A stretch of 64,000 nucleotides of DNA from Kineococcus gynurae (GCF_050871315.1 NZ_JBJLRE010000005.1), one strand, 5' to 3'; positions 47,944-56,803 are shown, numbered from the stretch's first letter. The notes: generated by a model not told the origin, from the letters alone. Translations and numbers: made by a program.

Positions 47944-49362
47944 GTGACCGACGCTGCCGGTGGCCCCGCCACCCACCCCGACCTGCCCGCGGCCGCCTCG
48001 CTGGGTGAGCCCGCTCTCGGCCCCCTGGACGGGCGCTACCGCTCCGCGGTGGCCCCCCTCGCCGAGCACCTCTCCGAGGCCGCCCTCAACCGTCGGCGCA
48101 TCCACGTCGAGGTCGAGTGGCTGGTCTTCCTCGGGACGCACGACGTCGTCCCGGGGGCGCGTCGCATCACCGCGGACGAGATCACGCTGCTGCGGTCGCT
48201 GCCGCGGCAGTTCGGCGAGGCGGCGATCGAGGAACTGGCCGACATCGAGCGCGTCACCGTGCACGACGTGAAGGCCGTCGAGTACTGGATCAAGCGCCGG
48301 CTCGAGACGACCTCGCTCGCCGACGTCGCCGAGTTCACCCACCTGTTCTGCACCAGCGAGGACATCAACAACCTGTCCTACGCGCTGATGGTCCGCGACG
48401 CGGTCGCCCAGGTCTGGCTGCCCGCCGCCCGGGCGCTCACCGACGACGTCGCACGGATGGCCGTCGAGCTGCGCGACCTGCCGATGCTCGCCCGCACGCA
48501 CGGTCAGCCCGCGACCCCGACCACCCTGGGCAAGGAGTTCGCGGTGCTGGCCGCCCGGTTGCGCCGCCAGCTCGACCGGATCGGGCGCGCGGAGTTCCTC
48601 GGCAAGTTCAACGGGGCCACCGGCACCTACGCCGCGCACCGGACCGCGGTCCCGGGTGCCGACTGGCCGGCGATCTCGAAGGAGTTCGTCGAGGGTCTGG
48701 GGCTGACCTGGAACCCGCTCACCACCCAGATCGAGCCGCACGACTGGCAGGCCGAGCTGTACGCCGACGTCGCCCGCTTCGGGCGCGTGCTGCACAACCT
48801 CTGCACCGACGTGTGGACCTACATCTCCCTGGGGTACTTCGCCCAGGTGCGCGGTCAGGGCACCGTGGGTTCCTCGACCATGCCGCACAAGGTGAACCCG
48901 ATCCGCTTCGAGAACGCCGAGGCCAACCTCGAGGTGTCGGGCGGGTTGTTCCGGGTCCTGGAGGACACCCTCACGACGTCGCGGCTGCAGCGCGACCTGA
49001 CCGACTCCTCCATGCAGCGCAACATCGGGGTCGCCTTCGGGCACTCGATGCTCGCCCTGCAGAACGTCGCCAAGGGTCTCGCCGGGCTCGACCCGGTCCC
49101 CGCCGCCCTCGAGGCCGACCTCGACGCCACCTGGGAGGTGCTGGGTGAGGCCGTGCAGTCGGTCATGCGCGTGCACGGGCTGCCCAACCCCTACGAGCGG
49201 TTGAAGGACCTGACCCGCGGCCGCAAGGTCGACCAGGCGAAGTTGCGTGAGTTCGTCGCGGAGCTGGGTCTGCCCGAGGGCGAGGCCGCCCGGTTGTCCC
49301 TGCTGACCCCGGGTGACTACGTGGGTGACGCCTCCGCGCTCGTCGACCACCTGGAGGCCTGA
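47944..49362 (+). CDS. purB: Adenylosuccinate lyase
   Basis: A 472-residue enzyme of the fumarase/aspartase superfamily, the usual length for actinobacterial PurB. Conserved regions: EDINNLSYALMVRDA, LPMLARTHGQPATPTTLGKEFAV (catalytic His), NGATGTYAAH, and the signature GSSTMPHKVNPIRFENAEAN with the catalytic Ser loop. It acts twice in purine synthesis (SAICAR to AICAR, adenylosuccinate to AMP) in the cytosol. Start GTG 47944. The alcohol dehydrogenase begins 2 bases after its stop, so co-transcription is likely. Confidence 0.97.
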   Translation: MTDAAGGPATHPDLPAAASLGEPALGPLDGRYRSAVAPLAEHLSEAALNRRRIHVEVEWLVFLGTHDVVPGARRITADEITLLRSLPRQFGEAAIEELADIERVTVHDVKAVEYWIKRRLETTSLADVAEFTHLFCTSEDINNLSYALMVRDAVAQVWLPAARALTDDVARMAVELRDLPMLARTHGQPATPTTLGKEFAVLAARLRRQLDRIGRAEFLGKFNGATGTYAAHRTAVPGADWPAISKEFVEGLGLTWNPLTTQIEPHDWQAELYADVARFGRVLHNLCTDVWTYISLGYFAQVRGQGTVGSSTMPHKVNPIRFENAEANLEVSGGLFRVLEDTLTTSRLQRDLTDSSMQRNIGVAFGHSMLALQNVAKGLAGLDPVPAALEADLDATWEVLGEAVQSVMRVHGLPNPYERLKDLTRGRKVDQAKLREFVAELGLPEGEAARLSLLTPGDYVGDASALVDHLEA

Positions 49363-49364
49363 CC

Positions 49365-50393
49365 GTGCGGGCGGTGCTGGTCGAGGAGTTCGGCGGCGAA
49401 CCACAGGTCCGGGACGTGCCGGACCCGACGCCCGCCCCGCACGGGGTCGTGCTCGCCGTCCACGCGACGGGGGTCTGCCGCAGCGACTGGCACGCCTGGC
49501 AGGGCCACGACGACGACGTGCGGCTCCCCCACGTGCCCGGTCACGAACTGGCGGGCGAGGTCGTCGCCATCGGGGCCGAGGTGCGTCGGTTCGCCGTCGG
49601 CGACATCGTCACCACCCCGTTCATCACCGCCTGCGGGAACTGCCCCGAGTGCGCGGCCGGGCAGCAGCAGGTCTGCCGGTCGCAGACCCAGCCCGGGTTC
49701 ACCGGGTGGGGTTCCTTCGCCGAGCTGGTGGCTCTCGACCACGCCGACCTGAACCTGGTCCGGCTCCCGGAGGACCTGTCCGCGTCGCACGCCGCGGCGC
49801 TCGGGTGCCGGGTCGCCACCGCGTTCCGGGCGGTGTCCGACGTGGCCGCGGTCCGACCCGGGGAGTTCGTGGCCGTCCACGGCTGCGGAGGCGTCGGGCT
49901 CTCGGCCGTCGCGATCGCCACCGCGGCGGGCGCCCGGGTGGTCGGGGTCGACCCGTCGCCCGCCGCGCGCGAGCTGGCCCGGACCTTCGGGGCGGACGAG
50001 GTGCTCGACCCGGCCGAGGCCGGCGAGGGCATCGCCGCCCTCACCGACGGCGGCGCCCACGTGTCCATCGACGCGGTGGGGCTGCCGGCCACCTGCGAGG
50101 CCTCGGTCCGCTCGCTGCGCCGCCGCGGTCGGCACGTGCAGATCGGGCTGCTGCCGGCCGCCGCCGGTCGGCCCGCCGTCCCCATGGACCGGGTCATCGC
50201 CTGGGAGCTGCAGGTGCTCGGCTCGCACGGCATGGCCGCGCACGACTACCCCCGACTGCTGTCGCTGGTGACCTCCGAACGGTTCCCGCTGGATCGCCTG
50301 GTCACCCGGGAACTGCCGCTGGCCGAGGGCCCCCGGGCCCTCGCCGAGGTCGCCACCGCCGCCGCGGCCGGCATCACCGTCCTGCGCCCCTGA
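49365..50393 (+). CDS. Zinc-dependent alcohol dehydrogenase family protein
   Basis: A 342-residue medium-chain dehydrogenase. Catalytic zinc ligands: Cys in GVCRSDWHAW, His-Glu in VPGHELAGEV; structural zinc Cys cluster CGNCPECAAGQQQVC; Rossmann motif VHGCGGVGLSAV and the NAD-type Asp in GVDPSP. It oxidises an alcohol or reduces an aldehyde; specificity unknown. GTG 49365 lies right after the purB stop. The transcript would end at the palindrome 50424-50467. Confidence 0.9.
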   Translation: MRAVLVEEFGGEPQVRDVPDPTPAPHGVVLAVHATGVCRSDWHAWQGHDDDVRLPHVPGHELAGEVVAIGAEVRRFAVGDIVTTPFITACGNCPECAAGQQQVCRSQTQPGFTGWGSFAELVALDHADLNLVRLPEDLSASHAAALGCRVATAFRAVSDVAAVRPGEFVAVHGCGGVGLSAVAIATAAGARVVGVDPSPAARELARTFGADEVLDPAEAGEGIAALTDGGAHVSIDAVGLPATCEASVRSLRRRGRHVQIGLLPAAAGRPAVPMDRVIAWELQVLGSHGMAAHDYPRLLSLVTSERFPLDRLVTRELPLAEGPRALAEVATAAAAGITVLRP

Positions 50394-50423
50394 CCCCGTA
50401 CACCCCGCACGCTCCCCCACCCA

Positions 50424-50467
50424 CCCGTGATCAAGGAATCCTTCCCGCGGAATTCCTTGATCACGGG
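50424..50467. repeat. Dispersed palindrome, copy 3
   Basis: CCCGTGATCAAGGAATCC (50424-50441) pairs with GAATTCCTTGATCACGGG (50450-50467) at 17 of 18 positions, loop 8. It lies between the convergent dehydrogenase and cardiolipin synthase genes and runs directly into a G-rich tract. Confidence 0.85.
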
Positions 50468-50522
50468 GGGAGAGGGGGTCGCGGGGGGTCGCGCGGGGGG
50501 CGCGGGGGGGGTCGCGAGGGGG
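50464..50522 (+). other. G-run tract with quadruplex potential
   Basis: Six or more runs of four to eight G separated by three to six bases (GAGA, TCGC, TCGCGC, CGC, TCGCGA) on the plus strand, between the palindrome and the end of the cardiolipin synthase gene. The pattern satisfies the G4 rule. On the mRNA of the dehydrogenase it would be the 3' end; on the cls strand it is C-rich. Confidence 0.7.
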
Positions 50523-50523
50523 G

Positions 50524-52020
50524 TTACTGCAGGGCCGAGGTGAGGCGGGCCAGGTTCTCCTTGATGACGTGCATCCGGGAACGGTTCATCCAGTCGTCCA
50601 GGGTGAGCTCGGTGCAGCGCTCGCGGTAGCGGTCCTCGATCCGACGCAGGTCGTCGACGAAGGACCGGCCGCACACCATGAGGGTGAGTTCCAGGTCGAG
50701 CATGAACGAGCGCATGTCCATGTTGGAGGAGCCGACGACGGCAACGTCCTCGTCCACGCTCATGTGCTTGGCGTGCAGCACGTACGGGGCGGGGTAGCGG
50801 TAGATGCGGACCCCGGCCCGCAACAGGTTCTCGTAGTAGGAGCACTCCGCGTAGTGCACGATCGCCTGGTCGCCGTGCTCGGAGACGAAGAGCTCCACGT
50901 CCACCCCGCGCTCGGCCGCGGTCGTGATGGCGTTGAGCATCGACTCGTCGGGCACGAAGTACGGGCTGGTGATGGAGACCCGGCGGTGCGCACCGTAGAA
51001 CAGGGCGTTGAACAGCTTCAGGTTGTTCTCGGCGTCGAACCCGGGGCCGCTGGGGACGACCTGGCACTCGAGCCGGCCGGGGATCCGGTCACCGACCTCG
51101 GGACGTTCGGCCGCGAGCAGCACGTCGGTCTCGGAGTACCAGTCGGTGATGAACAGCGCGTCGACGCCGCTGACGACGGGGCCGTCGACGCGCACCATGA
51201 GGTCCTGCCACTGCAGCCCGCGCCGGATGTTGCCCCGCTTGTTGTAGCTGCGGTCCAGGACGTTCTGCGACCCGATCCAGCCGAACTCGCCGTCCACCAC
51301 CAGGAGCTTGCGATGGTTGCGCAGGTCCGGTCGCTGGTACTTCAGCTTCTGCAGCTGAACGGGCAGCATCGGGTGCCACTCGATGCCGTGCTCGTCCAGG
51401 AACCGGGTCGTCTCCCGGTAGCCGGGTTGGCGCAGCGAACCCAGGTGGTCGAGCAGCACCCGCACGGTGACCCCGCGCGCCGCGGCGGCGGCCAGCGCCG
51501 TGAAGAACGGGGCCGAGGTCTGGTCCTTGGTGAGGATGTAGAACTCGACGTGGACGTAGTCGGTGGCCCGGTCGACGTCGGCCGCCATCCGGCGGATGCT
51601 CTCGTCGTACTCGTCGACGATCTCGGCCGCGTTGCCCCCGACCAGCGGCATCGACCCGAGGTTGCGGTTCAGCGCCACGACCCCGGACAACCACGGCGGC
51701 CAGGGGTTCTCCTCGCTCACCAGGTCCATGCCGCGGGTCGCGGCGAGGATCAGCTTGTTGATCTCGCGCTGCTTGCGCCGCCGGGCCCGCGGCAGTTTCG
51801 GGCTGCCGATGAGCAGGAACGCGATGACCCCGACGTAAGGGATGAAGAAGATCGTCAGCAACCACGCGAGGGCCGAGCTCGGGCGGCGGTTGACGGGAAC
51901 GATGGCCACCGCCGTGAGGCGCACGACGAGGTCGACGGCCAGCAGCAGGATGGCCGAGGCGGTGAGGGAGTCGACCCAGTCCGGCAGGTGCCAGTAGTCG
52001 GTGCTCAGCCAGTCGGGCAC
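50524..52020 (-). CDS. cls: Cardiolipin synthase (PLD family)
   Basis: A 498-residue membrane enzyme: two N-terminal helices (ILLLAVDLVVRLTAVAIVPV; ALAWLLTIFFIPYVGVIAFLLIG) and two phospholipase-D domains with HRKLLVVDGEFGWIGSQN and HAKHMSVDEDVAVVGSSN. It joins two phosphatidylglycerols to cardiolipin. The length and layout fit bacterial ClsA. Start at 52020 (GTG). It converges on the alcohol dehydrogenase gene and lies 14 bases after the VOC gene stop in the same direction. Confidence 0.93.
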   Translation of the reverse strand: MPDWLSTDYWHLPDWVDSLTASAILLLAVDLVVRLTAVAIVPVNRRPSSALAWLLTIFFIPYVGVIAFLLIGSPKLPRARRRKQREINKLILAATRGMDLVSEENPWPPWLSGVVALNRNLGSMPLVGGNAAEIVDEYDESIRRMAADVDRATDYVHVEFYILTKDQTSAPFFTALAAAAARGVTVRVLLDHLGSLRQPGYRETTRFLDEHGIEWHPMLPVQLQKLKYQRPDLRNHRKLLVVDGEFGWIGSQNVLDRSYNKRGNIRRGLQWQDLMVRVDGPVVSGVDALFITDWYSETDVLLAAERPEVGDRIPGRLECQVVPSGPGFDAENNLKLFNALFYGAHRRVSITSPYFVPDESMLNAITTAAERGVDVELFVSEHGDQAIVHYAECSYYENLLRAGVRIYRYPAPYVLHAKHMSVDEDVAVVGSSNMDMRSFMLDLELTLMVCGRSFVDDLRRIEDRYRERCTELTLDDWMNRSRMHVIKENLARLTSALQ

Positions 52021-52033
52021 GAGGCCGCCCGCG

Positions 52034-52690
52034 TCACAGCGTCACCGGGCCGCGCGGCGTCTCGAACGTCACCGAGTGCAGTCCCACCGCCGGGGTGACG
52101 TCCGGGCCGAGCCAGGTGAACTCCACGTGCTCGGCGCTGAAGTCCGGGGGCAGCCCGAGCCAGTCGCGGACGTGGTCGCGGTCCCCGGCGATCGTCAGCC
52201 CGGACAGTCGCGTCCCGCCGGCCAGGGCGATGGCCGAGGGGTGCTGGGTGGCGGGCCCGGCCCACTCGATGAGCAGCGGCAGCTGCGGGTCCTCGCGCAG
52301 GCCCGGCGCACCGATCTGCCGCCAGCGCAGCTCCACCCCGTCGGGTCGGCGCCGCACGCCCTCCTCGGCCCCCTCGCCCAGCCGGGCGGCGTGGGCGTCG
52401 AGGTCGTCGACGGTGACGGCCCAGACGAACCAGCCCCCGCCCGCCGCGGACCGTTCGCGCACCGCGTGCCCGAAGACGGCCTTGTCGGCCACCGGGTGGT
52501 CGAGCACCTCGACCACCTCGACGTAGCAGTTCCCCGACAGCGGGAGCACCACGTTGCGGGTCCCGAACCGGGGGTGCGGGCCTCCGTCGACGACACGGAC
52601 GCCGAGCTGGGCGGCCAGCGATCTGGCCGTGGCCTGCAGCCCCTCGGGACCGGCGGCGTAGCCGACGTGATCGAGGCGCATGCCGCTCAT
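52034..52690 (-). CDS. VOC/glyoxalase-like domain protein
   Basis: A 218-residue protein of the glyoxalase-like (PF13468-type) group: LDHVGYAAGPEGLQATARSLAAQLGVRVVDGGPHPRFGTRNVVLPLSGNCYVEVVEVLDHP at the N-terminus and a second half-barrel GLTIAGDRDHVRDWL...EFTWLGPDVTPAVGLHSVTFETPRG. The first metal-ligand His (LDHVG) and Glu (YVEVVEV) are present. Function unknown. ATG 52690 or 52681 (three codons shorter). Divergent from recQ; their 5' ends are about 110 bases apart. Confidence 0.8.
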   Translation of the reverse strand: MSGMRLDHVGYAAGPEGLQATARSLAAQLGVRVVDGGPHPRFGTRNVVLPLSGNCYVEVVEVLDHPVADKAVFGHAVRERSAAGGGWFVWAVTVDDLDAHAARLGEGAEEGVRRRPDGVELRWRQIGAPGLREDPQLPLLIEWAGPATQHPSAIALAGGTRLSGLTIAGDRDHVRDWLGLPPDFSAEHVEFTWLGPDVTPAVGLHSVTFETPRGPVTL

Positions 52691-52787
52691 CGTCTCAGAG
52701 GTCTCCGGATGCGCCCGCCGCGGTGCGGACCGGGCGGGCTCCACCCGGCGTCCGGGCCGGATCGGACCTCGTGTCGGGGGCGGGTGG

Positions 52788-52793
52788 CACAGT
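52788..52793 (+). promoter_or_regulatory. -10 hexamer CACAGT, leaderless promoter of recQ
   Basis: CACAGT ends six bases before GTG 52800, the same hexamer and spacing as at 9900-9905. Confidence 0.45.
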
Positions 52794-52799
52794 CGGGGC

Positions 52800-55001
52800 G
52801 TGCCCGAGGACCTCACGACCACCCCGCCGTCCACCCCCGCGCCCAGTTCCGGGTCCACCACCCCACCCGCTCCGGACCGCGGTGCCCTGCGCGCCGAGGC
52901 CGAGGAGATCCTGCGCCGGCTCGTCGGACGGCCCGACGCCGCGCTGCGCGAGGACCAGTGGACGGCGATCGAGGCGCTGGTCGCGGACTCGCGACGGGCC
53001 CTGGTCGTGCAGCGCACCGGCTGGGGCAAGTCGGCCGTCTACTTCGTCGCGACGGCGCTGCTGCGGGCCCGCGGGGCCGGGCCGACCGTCATCGTGTCGC
53101 CGCTGCTCGCGCTCATGCGCAACCAGGTCGCGGCGGCGGAACGGGCCGGGGTCCACGCGGTCACGGTGAACTCGACCAACGCCGAGCAGTGGGGCGAGGT
53201 CTACGAGCAGGTGCGGGCCGGGGCCGTCGACGTGCTGCTGGTGTCCCCCGAGCGGCTGAACAACCCCGGGTTCCGCGAGGAGGTGCTGCCCCGGCTGGCC
53301 GCCACCACGGGCCTGCTGGTGGTGGACGAGGCGCACTGCGTCTCCGACTGGGGCCACGACTTCCGTCCCGACTACCGCCGGATCCGGACCCTGCTGGCGG
53401 AGCTGCCCGCGGGAATCCCGGTGCTCGCGACGACGGCGACGGCCAACGCGCGGGTGACCGCCGACGTCGCCGAGCAGCTGTCGGTCTCGGGCACCCGGAC
53501 CCTGGAGGACGTCCTGGTCCTGCGCGGTTCGCTCGACCGCGACTCGCTGCGCCTGGGGGTGCTGCGCCTGCCCGACCAGGCCCACCGGCTGGCCTGGCTG
53601 GTCGAGAACCTGCCCACCCTGCCCGGTTCGGGGATCGTCTACGTCCTGACCGTCGCCGCCGCCGGGGACGTCGCCGCCCACCTGCGCGCCCACGGGATCG
53701 AGGCCGTCGCCTACACGGGGCAGACCGAGGCCGACGACCGTCTGCAGATCGAGGCCGACCTGCTGGCCGACCGGGTCAAGGTGGTGGTCGCCACCAGCGC
53801 GCTGGGCATGGGTTTCGACAAGCCCGACCTGGGTTTCGTCGTCCACCTGGGCGCGCCGAGCTCACCCATCGCCTACTACCAGCAGGTCGGGCGCGCCGGG
53901 CGCGGCATCGCCGAGGCCGTCGTCGTGCTGCTGCCGGGCGCGGAGGACCGCGACATCTGGGCGCACTTCGCCGCCATGGGTTTCCCCGACGAGGACGACG
54001 TCCGGCTCGCCCTCTCGGTGCTGGGCGACGTCGGGGAACCGCTGTCCACCCCGGCCTTGGAGGCACGGGTCGCGCTGCGGCGCAACAGGTTGGAGATGAT
54101 GCTGAAGGTCCTCGACGTGGACGGCGCCGTGCGCCGGGTCCGCGGCGGGTGGACCGCCACGGGGCAGCCCTGGCGCTACGACGCCGAGCGCTACGCCCGG
54201 GTCGCCGAGACCCGGGCCCACGAGCAGCAGGCGATGCTCGACTACCAGGCCACGCCCGGGTGCCGCCTGGAGTTCCTGCGCCGGGCGCTGGACGACGAGC
54301 AGGCCGAACCCTGCGGGCGGTGTGACAACTGCGGGGGTCTGGACCTGTCGGGGGAGGTCTCCCGCGAGCACGTCGACCGCGCCGACGCGGACCTCTCCCG
54401 GCCCGGGGTACCGCTCGTCCCGAAGAAGCAGTGGCCCTCCGGCCTCGCGGCGTTGGACGTGCCGCTGAGCGGGCGCATCGCCCCGGCCGAGCAACCGGGC
54501 GAGGGTCGCGCGGTGGCGCGCACGACCGACCTCGGCTGGGGCGGGGCGGTCCGCGAGCTGTTCGCGCCGGGCACCCCCGACGGCGAGACCCCGGTCCCGC
54601 TGCGGCACGCCGTCGTCCGCGTCCTGGAGGACTGGGGCCAGGACCTGCAACGGGCCGAACTGACCCTCGACGGGATCGTCGCGCTCTGCTCGGCCTCCCG
54701 CCCGCAGCTCGTGGCCCACCTCGCCGATGGGCTCGCCCGCTACACCGGGTTGCCGTTGCTGGCCACGTTCGTGCTGCGTCCGGGCGCGGGCCCCACCCGG
54801 AGCGACGTGAACTCCGCGCACCGGGTGGCCCAGGTGGTCGACCGGTTCCGGCTGCCAGAGGACGCCCCCGTCGCCGGCCGACGCGTGCTGCTGGTGGACG
54901 ACCGGACCCGGTCCGGTTGGACGCTGACCGTGGCCGCCCGGATGCTGCGCCGGGCCGGGGCGAGCGGGGTGCACCCGTTCGTCCTCGCCGAGGGTGAGTG
55001 A
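52800..55001 (+). CDS. recQ: RecQ helicase fused to phosphoribosyltransferase-like domain
   Basis: A 733-residue RecQ-type protein: LREDQWTAIEALVADSRRALVVQRTGWGKSAVYFVATAL (Walker A variant GWGKS), IVSPLLALMRNQV, LLVVDEAHCVSDWGHDFRPDYRRI (DEAH and aromatic loop), ATTATANARV, GMGFDKPDLGFVVHLGAPSSPIAYYQQVGRAGRG (motif VI), then a zinc-binding CRLEF...CGRCDNCGG. The last about 210 residues end in a PRTase-like fold, FVLRPGAGPTRSDVNSAHRVAQVVDRF and VLLVDDRTRSGWTLTVAARMLRRAGASGV. It unwinds DNA in repair; the PRTase part is unexplained. GTG 52800 is supported by CACAGT. Confidence 0.92.
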   Translation: MPEDLTTTPPSTPAPSSGSTTPPAPDRGALRAEAEEILRRLVGRPDAALREDQWTAIEALVADSRRALVVQRTGWGKSAVYFVATALLRARGAGPTVIVSPLLALMRNQVAAAERAGVHAVTVNSTNAEQWGEVYEQVRAGAVDVLLVSPERLNNPGFREEVLPRLAATTGLLVVDEAHCVSDWGHDFRPDYRRIRTLLAELPAGIPVLATTATANARVTADVAEQLSVSGTRTLEDVLVLRGSLDRDSLRLGVLRLPDQAHRLAWLVENLPTLPGSGIVYVLTVAAAGDVAAHLRAHGIEAVAYTGQTEADDRLQIEADLLADRVKVVVATSALGMGFDKPDLGFVVHLGAPSSPIAYYQQVGRAGRGIAEAVVVLLPGAEDRDIWAHFAAMGFPDEDDVRLALSVLGDVGEPLSTPALEARVALRRNRLEMMLKVLDVDGAVRRVRGGWTATGQPWRYDAERYARVAETRAHEQQAMLDYQATPGCRLEFLRRALDDEQAEPCGRCDNCGGLDLSGEVSREHVDRADADLSRPGVPLVPKKQWPSGLAALDVPLSGRIAPAEQPGEGRAVARTTDLGWGGAVRELFAPGTPDGETPVPLRHAVVRVLEDWGQDLQRAELTLDGIVALCSASRPQLVAHLADGLARYTGLPLLATFVLRPGAGPTRSDVNSAHRVAQVVDRFRLPEDAPVAGRRVLLVDDRTRSGWTLTVAARMLRRAGASGVHPFVLAEGE

Positions 55002-55091
55002 GGACACAGCGTCCGCGGCCCTGACGGTCCGTCGGCTCCGGCGAGAATGGGTCGACACCGAAGGCTCCGTCGTCGACCGAGGAGGTCCCCC

Positions 55092-55442
55092 GTGCCCGCC
55101 GTCGCCCGCTGGTTCCGCACGATCGCGATCGTCGAGGCGGTGACCTGGGCCGCCCTGCTCGTGGCCATGTTCCTCAAGTACGTGGTCAAGACCCCGTACG
55201 AGGGCGGGGTGCCGGTCGTGGGGATGCTGCACGGCATCGCCTTCGTCGTGTACTGCGTCTCCACCCTCGTCGCGGCCACGACGTTGCGCTGGCGCTGGTG
55301 GGTGTGGCCTCTCGCGTTCGCCGCAGCGATCCCGCCGCTGGCCACCATCGCCTTCGAGCGCTGGGCCGGCCGCCGCGGCCTGCTGCACCGCGACCCGGCG
55401 CGCACCGTCTTCGGCGACCGCGCCCTCGCCCGGCAGGGCTGA
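55092..55442 (+). CDS. DUF3817 membrane protein
   Basis: A 116-residue protein with three helices: FRTIAIVEAVTWAALLVAMFLKYV, HGIAFVVYCVSTLVAATTL, WWVWPLAFAAAIPPLATIAFERW. The pattern (IVEA-TW-LL---MFLKYV, GMLHGIAFVVY) is that of the DUF3817 family, widespread in actinobacteria and of unknown function. GTG 55092 follows GGAGG by six bases. It is the last gene of the RecQ side and converges on the reverse transcriptase, with 21 bases between the two stop codons. Confidence 0.88.
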   Translation: MPAVARWFRTIAIVEAVTWAALLVAMFLKYVVKTPYEGGVPVVGMLHGIAFVVYCVSTLVAATTLRWRWWVWPLAFAAAIPPLATIAFERWAGRRGLLHRDPARTVFGDRALARQG

Positions 55443-55463
55443 CCCCGCGGGTCGCCGGGCCGG

Positions 55464-56798
55464 TCAGCCCGGCCACTCGATGCGCTGGAACGTCTCCCGC
55501 AGGCGTTCCCCCCGGGCGGGGTCGGCCGCACCCACCCAGGCGATGCGCCCGAGCAGGTGGGCCCGGAAGTCGGGATGGCCGTCCCGGTTCTGCGACTGCG
55601 GCCCGGAGCGGACCGCGTTGTGCAGGATCGCCCGCAGCCGGTCGACCTCGCTGCGCCGCACCCTCGGGCCGGCGTTGACCACCAGCCCGGTGACGACCTG
55701 GCGCGCCCCCGCCCCGCGCACCAGCGTCTTGGCCGGGTTCAGGCCGAAACCCTCCTCGGTGACGATCTGCTGCAGGGTCGCGCGCAGCTGCGGGGCGCGC
55801 AGGTCGCCGGATCCGGAGAGCACCAGGTCGTCGGCGTAGCGGGTGTACGTCGCACCCCAGGTCGAGGCCAGCCCGGACAGCCGCCGGTCCAACCCGTGGG
55901 CGCAGAGGTTGGCCAGGGCCGGCGAGGTCGGGGCGCCCTGCGGCAGGTGCGGGAAGCCCAGGTCGCGCCGCAGCCGGAACCGGTCCTCCGCGCGGCCACC
56001 GTCGGGCATCTGGCGCAGCACGACGAGCGGGGTCCGGTGGGTGCACAACCCCGCCAGCAGGTGCGCCACCTCCTCGGGGTAGCCGAGCACCCGGAACCGT
56101 CCGTAGACGCGCGCGGCGGAGATCGAGGCGAAGAACGCCGCGAGGTCGAAGCGCAGCACCACCTCGGAACCCACGTGCTCACGCGCACCGGTCACCGCCG
56201 AGCGGCCCCGGACGAAACCGTGGGCCGCGGGATGCGGGGGGACGACGTCCAGAACCTCTCGCAACAGCTTGCGCTGCAGCGCCTTGAGACGAGGCTTGGG
56301 AACCTCCAGGAGGCGCGGGGCGCCCGGCTTGGCCCACCAGCGCGACCGGTAGTGGTGCAGGGCCGTCCCGGGGGCACGGCGCTGCAGCCCGCGGACGTCG
56401 GCGAACCAGTCGAGCTCCTCCGGGTCGATCTCCAGGAACTCGGCGAGGTCGAGCACACCGTCCAGCTCCGGGACGGGCCACCGGCGGCGACCCATCCGGG
56501 TCCCGCTGACCAGGACGTGCCGGACGTGCAGGGGGTTTCCCCGGGCGCGGGCGGTGGCGCAGGCGCGCAGGAAGCGGGGGTGCGCCCCGATCTCGCGGGC
56601 CAATGCCCGGGGGGCGTCGCCGGGGGCCGCAGGGTGCTCGGCGCAGAGGTCGGCGGCCAGGGCGGGGAGCCAGGTCCGGCCCCGCCCGCCCAGCACCGTC
56701 CGCATCCTGGTCGCGATCGCGGCGGGCACCCAGGCACCGGCCAGCGCCCCGTCGGCGAGGGCCACGGCGAGGGCGTGGGTGGGGTCGTGCCCCTTCAT
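55464..56798 (-). CDS. Retron-type reverse transcriptase
   Basis: A 444-residue RNA-directed DNA polymerase. It has a helical N-terminal region of about 130 residues, then LDWFADVRGLQRR (129-141) and HYRSRWWAKPGAPRLLEVPKPRLKALQRKLL (149-179). Next come RT1-RT7: HGFVRGRS (193-200), the first catalytic Asp218 in RFDLAAFF, LPQGAPTSPALANLCAH (285-301, with N297 and H301), YADD (321-324) and FGLNPAKT. The retron-typical VTG is at 369-371 (RQVVTGLVVN) and the thumb FRAHLLGRIAWV is at 411-422. The long N-terminal part recalls myxobacterial Mx162-type retron enzymes. ATG 56798 follows the msr-msd-like segment by five bases. There is no maturase or endonuclease domain. Confidence 0.9.
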   Translation of the reverse strand: MKGHDPTHALAVALADGALAGAWVPAAIATRMRTVLGGRGRTWLPALAADLCAEHPAAPGDAPRALAREIGAHPRFLRACATARARGNPLHVRHVLVSGTRMGRRRWPVPELDGVLDLAEFLEIDPEELDWFADVRGLQRRAPGTALHHYRSRWWAKPGAPRLLEVPKPRLKALQRKLLREVLDVVPPHPAAHGFVRGRSAVTGAREHVGSEVVLRFDLAAFFASISAARVYGRFRVLGYPEEVAHLLAGLCTHRTPLVVLRQMPDGGRAEDRFRLRRDLGFPHLPQGAPTSPALANLCAHGLDRRLSGLASTWGATYTRYADDLVLSGSGDLRAPQLRATLQQIVTEEGFGLNPAKTLVRGAGARQVVTGLVVNAGPRVRRSEVDRLRAILHNAVRSGPQSQNRDGHPDFRAHLLGRIAWVGAADPARGERLRETFQRIEWPG

Positions 56799-56803
56799 CG
56801 TCG

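Noticed and set aside
55464..56798. Group II intron or diversity-generating retroelement
   Set aside because: No maturase X/HNH domain and no intron domain V-like hairpin seen; no Avd gene and no template/variable repeat pair noticed; the VTG motif and the a1/a2 repeat favour a retron.
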